From positions 1,240,001 through 1,304,000 of the forward strand of contig OY723280.1 in assembly GCA_963210315.1 (NCBI GenBank): a stretch of DNA of 64,000 nt, given 5' to 3'. The DNA is from Rhynchopus euleeides. Its lineage: Eukaryota; Euglenozoa; Diplonemea; Diplonemida; Diplonemidae. The position numbers were made by a program, and so were the translations under genes. The notes under the pieces were generated by a model, which saw only the letters and a program-made list of their open reading frames with translations, made no database searches and was not told the origin of the DNA. Of this stretch, positions 56,801 to 64,000 are shown in pieces; position 1 is the stretch's first letter; every line of letters starts with the position of its first letter.

Positions 56801-59800
56801 GCCACATTGAATTCACACTGGTCTGTGAGGAAATGTGCCTTGCGCGGTTCGCAGAAGGGGGAAAAAAAAGAAGATAGTATGCGCCAGGGCGGCTTCTGCT
56901 GGGACAAGGGAAATTCTTCAGAATTTCACCGCACTCTCACCCCTCTCCAGGGGTGGGGGGTGATGGTGGGATAATGGAGGCAACACTGTCAGGCTCAGCC
57001 TTAGGAGGCTGGGCCCTCACAGTGCAGCTCTCCCTTCCTTGATCAGAAGCTGCCCCTGAAAGCATCGGCCCGCAAAAAGCGGGGGAGGGGAGGGGGGGGG
57101 GGCTATGTTTTTGAACCGCGGTTATCGTTTACATCTGCAAAAAAAAGGGGGGGGAGGTGGAAGAAAACAAGAGTCGTTCAAAAGTGTGTGCGTGCTGTGA
57201 TATTTCCAGCCAAAAAAAAGAGCAGCCCACCCCTGTTATTCTGACCCCATCCTTTCCATCCCTCCCTCCCTCCTCCACGCTCCACTCTCTTATTTCGTCT
57301 GGCAACCCCTCCTCGTCACACGCATCACTGGGGAACGTGGTTGCTTCACAGCCTCGAGAAACTGTACATCAGGCCAGCCTATTCAAGGTGTACAGTTGTA
57401 GTACTGTTGTATCGTCCGGCTCCAGAGTTCCAACGAGTGTGCGGGGCTGTGCGCGGCGAAATTCAAACCCTGATGATGAGGCCACACAGCCCTGGAGGGT
57501 GGGGGGGGATGGGGTGGGAGGAGGGGAAGGGGGGGGGGGGGGATGAGCAGGGGATGGTATCGCAAATGACTGCCCCTCATGTCCCCCCCCCCCTCCCTTC
57601 CCCCCCCTGCAATTGATTTTTTTTCTCTCTCTCCTTTTTTTTTGCCATCCTTTATCTCTGAATTCCTGAATTCGATTATTTTGACAAAAAAAATCACAAA
57701 GGGTACCCCGCCCCATCCCCCCGCTCTCCCTCCCCTACAAAACCCCCCACCGCCCCCTTCAATTGTCGGTCGTTTCCATGCCGATGATGTCCTTTGGTGA
57801 ATAATACACCCCGCCTATCCTTTGGTTGGAGTGGGAGCGTGTGGTGCATTGCCACAGGTGTGTGTGGGACTTGGAAAATCTACACCGTCTTTTCTGACTC
57901 TCCCTTGTCTCAAAGTATCGGCACACAGGATGAAGGCCGGAGCAGCACCGCAACAGCTGATTCTCCCAGAACTTGTGGCTTGCCGAGACGTCCCACTCAG
58001 AGTATCTCAACGAACGCAGAGTCCCAACAACACGGACCGCACGTCCGTAACTCAGCCATATATAGGTACTTCCTCCCAGCTCCAAAGCAAAGGGAGGTGG
58101 AGACAGCACAGCAGGAGAACACCCAAGAGATTTATGACGCAATGAGAGAGAGAGGGGGGGGTTTTTCGGAGGGGGGGGGGGGACACTATAGAAGGTGCAA
58201 TAGAACTGCTGTTCAGCGGACAGCCTGACAGTAAGCCCGTCCCTCCCCCCCATCCCCCCCCCCCCTCCCCCACGCACCCCCCCTCCCCCACACACGTTAA
58301 GCATTTTGTTCTGTGTAGGCCGCACGTTTTTTCCATAAAGCTTAGGGGGAACGTGGGTGGGGTGTGTGTGTGTCTTGTGTGATTTCACTCTATGTCTAAC
58401 TGTCTGTGAGAGGTGTGAACACCCGATTTGTCAGGGGTAAATCATTTTCTTGCTGCAGTGCCGAGCGAAGACCCGCCGTGGGTTATTGTATTGTCGACTG
58501 TACACTACAGCAGCGAGGTGGTATCGGTATATACAGTATACCGGGCTTGCCTCCCCCCCCCTCTTTTTTTTCGTCATCGTGTGATTGCCTTGGATTGGCT
58601 TGTTAGTTCTATCTTCCATCGGTGTGAAAGATGGCGGTCTGGGGTAGATCTTATTATCCCATTCCCCTCCCCCCTCACCACCCTCAGCAACAGCAAACAC
58701 CCATTCTTTGTCCCTCGATTCTCTACCTCACACACAGATCTGTCCGTATCCGAATCACATTCTCGTTCCCTTCTGCTCATCCAAGCGAAATGACGATTCA
58801 AATTACAGACACAATCGCATTATTTTTAGTCCAGGACAGAACGGGTCTGTCAGAGCCTAGCTTTGCAGTGCCTGTGATTGTCGGCACCAACAGAAATGTA
58901 CGTCTTCCAAGGAGTGTGTGGGGGTATCGCAGGCCGCAGTTACGATGCAACCTTGCACGCGACTGACAAATCGCGTCGTGCTGCGTGACAAAGAAGCCCC
59001 AAAACAAACAAAATCACCCCTCCCAATCCACCACACCTCCACCAGGCAGCAAAAAAGCTCTGAGAGGGGGGATTGCCGAGCATGATGACAAATCTCTTTT
59101 CTCTCTCGCTCTCTCAGCACCCACAGCCTCTATCTCTCTCTATCTATCTATTTTCTCTCTCTCTTATCTCACCCAACCTAGCTATTGCCCCCCCCCTGCC
59201 CTCCCTTTCTTGATCATGATCAAAACACAGACAGATTTTCTCAACAAACAGTTTTTTCTTCCTCGTACCCTCCCCCTCCCTCCCTGCATTGCGTATTTGA
59301 TTTTCCTCCATGCATCAAGCATGCTCAGGGAAGCGGTGCGCGCGGGGGTCGGAGAGAGGGTTCCTTTTGGTGTTTTTTTATGGGGGGAAGGTTGTGCAGG
59401 AGAGAAAAATCACAGCAACCAAAAGAATACCACGCTACACACCCTTCAACCAACCAACCAAACCCCCACCCCCTCGCCCCCCCCCGTTGTTTTCCGAGAA
59501 AAGTGTGATTTTGTGCGTCATTCAAAAGAAACCTGTGTACCCCCCCCCCCCTACTCGGGTGTTATTTTCTATCTTCTTCCAACCTTATGCTCATTTATAT
59601 CTCACGAGCCCATCCTCGCTCTCAGACGGAGGCTGGGGGTGGTGTGTGTGGGGGTGGGGGGGGGGGGGGGTGAGTATGCCCCTTTCACCACCTCAGGTTG
59701 GGGTGGCCTCGGCATTTGTTTCTGGTCATTTCCCCCCCCCCCCCCCCCCACCTGATTCAACCTGGGAGTGGGTGTGGGTGTGGCTTGTGCGTGTTCGCCT

Positions 59801-61349
59801 GACCGTCATCCTCCCAAGAGGAGATGGAATGCACAGGTAATGTGCCTATGACGGCCCCAACATGTCCTTGCTGTATCATGCCGGCAGGTGTGAAAATACA
59901 ATAGGAACTCACTGTTGGGTGCCAGGCACTGTGCATTCTGATTCTATTTTTTTTTGCTTGCCCACCTTGGCCCTACGTGCGCACACTGCGGCGTGCGTTG
60001 GTGACAAAATTCTATACAAAAATCCGGCGTTATTTTATGCCTGTATTCTTCCTTCAAACCACCACAGAAAAAAAACATCAGTGTGAAATGGGGCCCCCGC
60101 CACACTGCCTCTTTTGTTTTTGATGCCCGGACTCTGCTGCCGGATGGAAGGCTTCCCTTTGTTTTCACCCAATCCCGTTAAAGTATTCCTTGAGGCATGC
60201 ATGTTATAAGTTGTTTAGTTTCTTTTGATCTATAACGGTTCGCTTCAAAGTTCCATCAAACGAGATTGCTCATCTCATGCAAGTGCATCTCTGCGGTGTT
60301 GGCCTCGAGAGTCGCAGAGAGTTCTTGGCGGAGAAGGGCTCCATCGCGTACGTATTGTTTTTATGGTGCTGTGTTTCCTTGAGGCCCATCGAAAGATAGG
60401 GCACACTCAAGAAGTGAACAAAGAAACAAAAGAGAAAACCGGGTATGTTTTGGACCATGTTCAATTTGTTTGGTTTGTCTTCAGGAAGAATGTATCGACC
60501 CATCCATCAGACGGGTTGCACGTTGGCCGGTGTTCATGTGACGCACCACACAGGTGCCTTGGCCCCAGAGGCCTGTGTAGGGCAGGATGCTAGCTTCCAT
60601 GTGTTGCATCACCTGTTATGGCTCTTGTGTCTACCCCCCACCCCACCCATCTCACCACCTCCAGTGAACCTCGTGTGATTGAAAGTCACAAACAACCCAT
60701 CTTGAGAAAATCATCAAGAAGTCGCCCAATTTTCAAAACAACAACAGCTGTTGATTGTTGGGAGCAGCACTGCGGCTCTCGTCTATAATTCTGCGAGAAA
60801 CGCCTTCCTGGAAACAACTGTGTACCAAGTATAGCAGTGTCTCTCGCACACGCAAGCCTTTGGTCGCTAAAACTACAAAATTTTAAACTGGCCAGTCATG
60901 CCATGGCCAGTTCACACCTCTAATTTGCTTTCCAAGTCTGCGGCATCATTTCAGGGCGGTTGTTGAGCACAACCCTTCTCTACATACATGATCCAGTCAG
61001 TGGATTATCTCTTGCGGGGGCGTGTGTGTGTGTATGCAATGTGCAATTTGCAGGAAGGGTGATACCTTCCCTTCCCCGTTGTTCCTCCTCAACACACCCC
61101 GACACTCCAGCGGGTTTTTCCCCTGTCCCTTTTCGCTGATGTACCTCGCTGCTCAGCGTCGGTTTGCGTGCTTTTCACGTTGCTGTTGTTGTTGTTCTTG
61201 TTTTGTTGATCCAAGGCAGGTGGGCGGTGGGGGTGGGTGGGTGGGTGGTCACAATTGGAGTGAGGTAGGTCACTCCAACTCAGGTGATGCTGTCGGCGCC
61301 GCCTCGGATTCCCGTTGTATTTCTCTCTTCGTTGTCGTATACCCCTGAT

Positions 61350-61380
<31 letters not shown>

Positions 61381-64000
61381 AAACCCCCTTTTTGCGGCAT
61401 GTTCGAGAAACCACAAGCCGAAGTATCACCCCCCCTTTTCTTTTCCTTTTGATGTGATTTCAGTGCATCAACCGCTTCACCAACAAAAAAAATGCGCCGT
61501 TTTCAAATAAACCGTTCAAAATGCGCCGTTTTTATTTATCCTCTCCCACCCTCCTTCCCACACATTTCTTTATTTTCTCTTTTTTTGCACACACCCCCCT
61601 TTACCCCCCCCCCCCTCAATTTCCTCTATTTTTTGACCGAGTTTCTTCTTCTACTTCAGCCTCTTTCTCTTTTCTCTTTCTCTTCGCCTTGTCCACCTCC
61701 ACCCCACAACACACCACTACTGCTCCAGAGGCAGTTTCTATTGATTGTTCATGTTTTTTTTACCTCTTTGGTTAGCGCTGCCCCCGTTGCATCAGATCTG
61801 GAACGTTTGTCTTCGAGGCACTGGTGCACTGTGTGCCTGCAAAGGAAACTATGCCCCCACCTTCCTTACTGAGAAGCAAAACGGCACACATTTGAAGGCG
61901 TTTGTCAAAGCCGTGAAGGGTTGCTTCCTGACCGAGCTCTAAGAAAGTGTGTTGGAGCCGAGAAGGGAGGGGGGAGAGGAGGGGGAAATTAAAAAATACA
62001 ACAACAAGGGAACTTCCCCCCTCCCCCCCCCCCCCCATTTTTCCCCCAAGCCACCACCACCACGACCACCACCGCACCATTGCTGCCTCCCCGTTGGTAG
62101 TTTTCATTTTTTTTTGGCAGAAATAACAAACAGATCCTCACCCTCATCCCCCACCCCCAGCAGCAACCAGGCTGATCCTTTTGCCCCCAATCGCCCCCAA
62201 AAATACAGAAGAATGACGGCAAATCGTTCGAAACGTCACACCAGCAACCCCATGGTTTGTCTGATTCCCCAGGATCTGGCGTAGCTCTTATTCGCTCTGC
62301 TTCCGGTGACGAAGGAAATTTTTCTGCCTTGAATTCCCGGAGGGCGGATTTGCGGAGCTGTCGTTTTGATCGGTGATGTCAGCCCTTGGTGTATTGGTGT
62401 GCTGTTGCACCGCCACCGCCACCGCCACCCCTTCCCACACCCGCCCCCTGATCCCCACACACGCACAGTCCCGTTCCTTCTGGCTGATGGGAATCCAACG
62501 AATGCTGCAGTTTCTCTCACAGAGGGCTGCTCAGAGCACGGCAAATCCTTTTTTTTGTGTGTTCAAAATCATTCAATTTCTCCTCTCTTGCGGGTGCGAA
62601 CCGCCTCCAGCCCGCCCTCTTCCCCCCCCCCCCCGCCCCCCTTTTCCTGATGCATGGAGATGATGCCTCTTCACAAAACCGGGAAGGGGGAGGGTGTGTG
62701 AAGTGAAGCTCCACAATAGCTCCAGCACCACCGCAGTGCCTCACTCCGATGGGAGAAGAGTGGGGAGGGGTCCAGGGGAAGGGGGGGGGGGGCGGGGAGG
62801 GGGGTGGGTGACGTCTCGCTCGGTGTTCGGAAGCAGCAGAGGTTCGGATTTCTTGTGATGTTCGTTGAATTGCTCTACAGACAGAACTTCACGCCCCGCC
62901 CCCCCCCCCCCCCCCCCCACCCCCCTCGACTTCCTGTTCTTTCTTCACGAAGGGCTTTTTTGAATGTGCATGGTGTGCTCGCACCACGTCACCGCCCTCT
63001 GTAGCGCACCCCACCTTGATGCCGTGTGTTGAAACAGCTTATTCCCGATTCGAAAGAAATGACGCAATACACCGACCCTTGTTCATGCCGGGACGTGACA
63101 TCGTTATCTGAGGGCACAGTGCGTTCTTTGCCAACTGATATGGATCGGGTTTCGGGTCAGAAACAGGCGGAAATACTGCCACCGATCGGAATCAAAATCA
63201 TATTACCCCGTTGCCGATACCCGTTATGACGTCCACCGGCATGCTTCTCCTTCCAAAGGGGTTCGGAACAAAAACGCAACCATGAAAAAAAAAGATATAA
63301 ATTTTTTTCTCTCGCAACAACAACTATAATGATTGCTAGTTCTTCAGAAGAAGAAAGACAAAAAAAAATGCGACAACGATGTTCTCCACTTGTGTGTGTT
63401 TTCTTTGTGTGGTAAAATGTTGTGTGGTAAAATGCATATTGAAATGACGCGAATGGGGTGCCGTGGTCGTGGCTGTCCTAATCACGTCCGCCCCTCTGCC
63501 GTTGGCGCCAGAAGCAAGGGGCGGGTGACCCCATGTGGTGGATGCCATGGCAGTATGTCAGAAACAAAACCGAAAATGAAAAAAACCTGGTGGGTTTGAA
63601 GGGAGATGGGCAATGTGTGCATGTGTGTGTCTGCGACGTCCGCCAGGTGTGCCCGCCTCCCCGGATTGCACCTTTAGCCTGGCAGAACAAAAGCCAAGCA
63701 ACTTTGGTTGAGTTTTGGTTTTTTATTTACAGGGGTACACAAATCGTCCCCTGATTCGCGGTATCGAATTTTCCATCACTGCGAAGGTCACACGCTTTCA
63801 AGAATACGCACGCTGTGGTTATCACGTGCAAATGACGTGTAGCGTTCCCCCCCGTCACATGTGGGCCAAAGCATGCATGTACAATCCACACGCACGCGCA
63901 TCACATATATGTCCACAATTGAGAATGCCGCGACACCAATCCTACCGAGTAGAACCGTATAACGAAAACAACTGAAGAGTTGCTCTTGCACAGGAGATGG
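53870..64000. other. Large region without a defensible gene
   Basis: Pyrimidine-rich DNA with many C/G homopolymers and (CT)n (61350-61374). Short protein-like stretches next to plausible AG acceptors exist: 60243-60350 (VRFKVPSNEIAHLMQVHLCG), 60487-60610, 61784-61942 (ending CKGNYAPTFLTEKQNGTHLK ... TEL then TAA) and 63737-63975. They may be exons of intron-rich genes, but I could not connect them. ATCGTTCAAATCG boxes like the R206 end occur at 56463. No rRNA or tRNA was recognised. Confidence 0.35.

Noticed and set aside
60770..60915. snRNA-like structure (AAAATTTTAA followed by a GGCCAGTCATGCCATGGCC hairpin)
   Set aside because: The hairpin and Sm-like site are suggestive, but no conserved U1, U2, U4, U5 or U6 core sequence is present upstream.

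Overview
The window is nuclear DNA from a unicellular eukaryote. Some genes carry short (129-191 bp) GT-AG introns. Predicted proteins are rich in low-complexity Gln/Pro/Met tracts, intergenic DNA is full of long homopolymer C or G tracts and (CT)n microsatellites, and there are many eukaryotic transposable elements. A chromerid- or dinoflagellate-like alveolate alga is my best guess (inference, moderate to low confidence); nothing in the window proves it. 200 Ns at 50640-50839 mark an assembly gap.

Supported host genes, all on the + strand: a PH-like/Gln-rich protein (480-1595), a basic protein of unknown function (6061-6978), a four-exon PP2C phosphatase (7643-9082), two coiled-coil proteins (23094-24407 and 24829-25413), an LRR protein resembling LRMDA/C10orf11 (29922-30713), and a Met/Gln-rich protein ending in two SpoVS-like domains (37849-39516). 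A C-terminal coding fragment of unknown origin follows the gap (50840-51080). Host coding covers only a small share of the window.

Most of the rest that can be explained is mobile DNA. (1) An about 8-kb LINE on the - strand (10947-18953) has ORF1, an in-frame TGA, a 2A-like peptide, and an ORF2 with endonuclease and reverse transcriptase; ORF2 has one more in-frame TGA and a Cys/His-rich tail. (2) Four foldback elements of 1.1-1.4 kb when empty (T1-T4), flanked by TA, all sit inside poly-C or poly-G tracts. (3) Two giant palindromic elements (P1, P2) share one terminal repeat and are made of nested palindromes. Into these, 810-bp (M) and about 0.33-kb (N) foldback modules have inserted at TA dinucleotides; P2 is itself inserted in the end of T2. 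(4) Three hAT-like elements with perfect 8-bp target duplications (H1-H3), a further small element with an 8-bp duplication (H4) and one with a 5-bp duplication (F1). H3 and H4 carry 3' ends of LINE-type reverse transcriptase genes. (5) A 206-bp SINE-like repeat and a short stem-loop repeat are dispersed among them.

The DNA at 33.4-37.8 kb, 39.5-41.5 kb, 44.9-47.2 kb and 53.9-64.0 kb shows no gene I can defend. It is pyrimidine/purine-skewed and may hide multi-exon genes that need transcript data.
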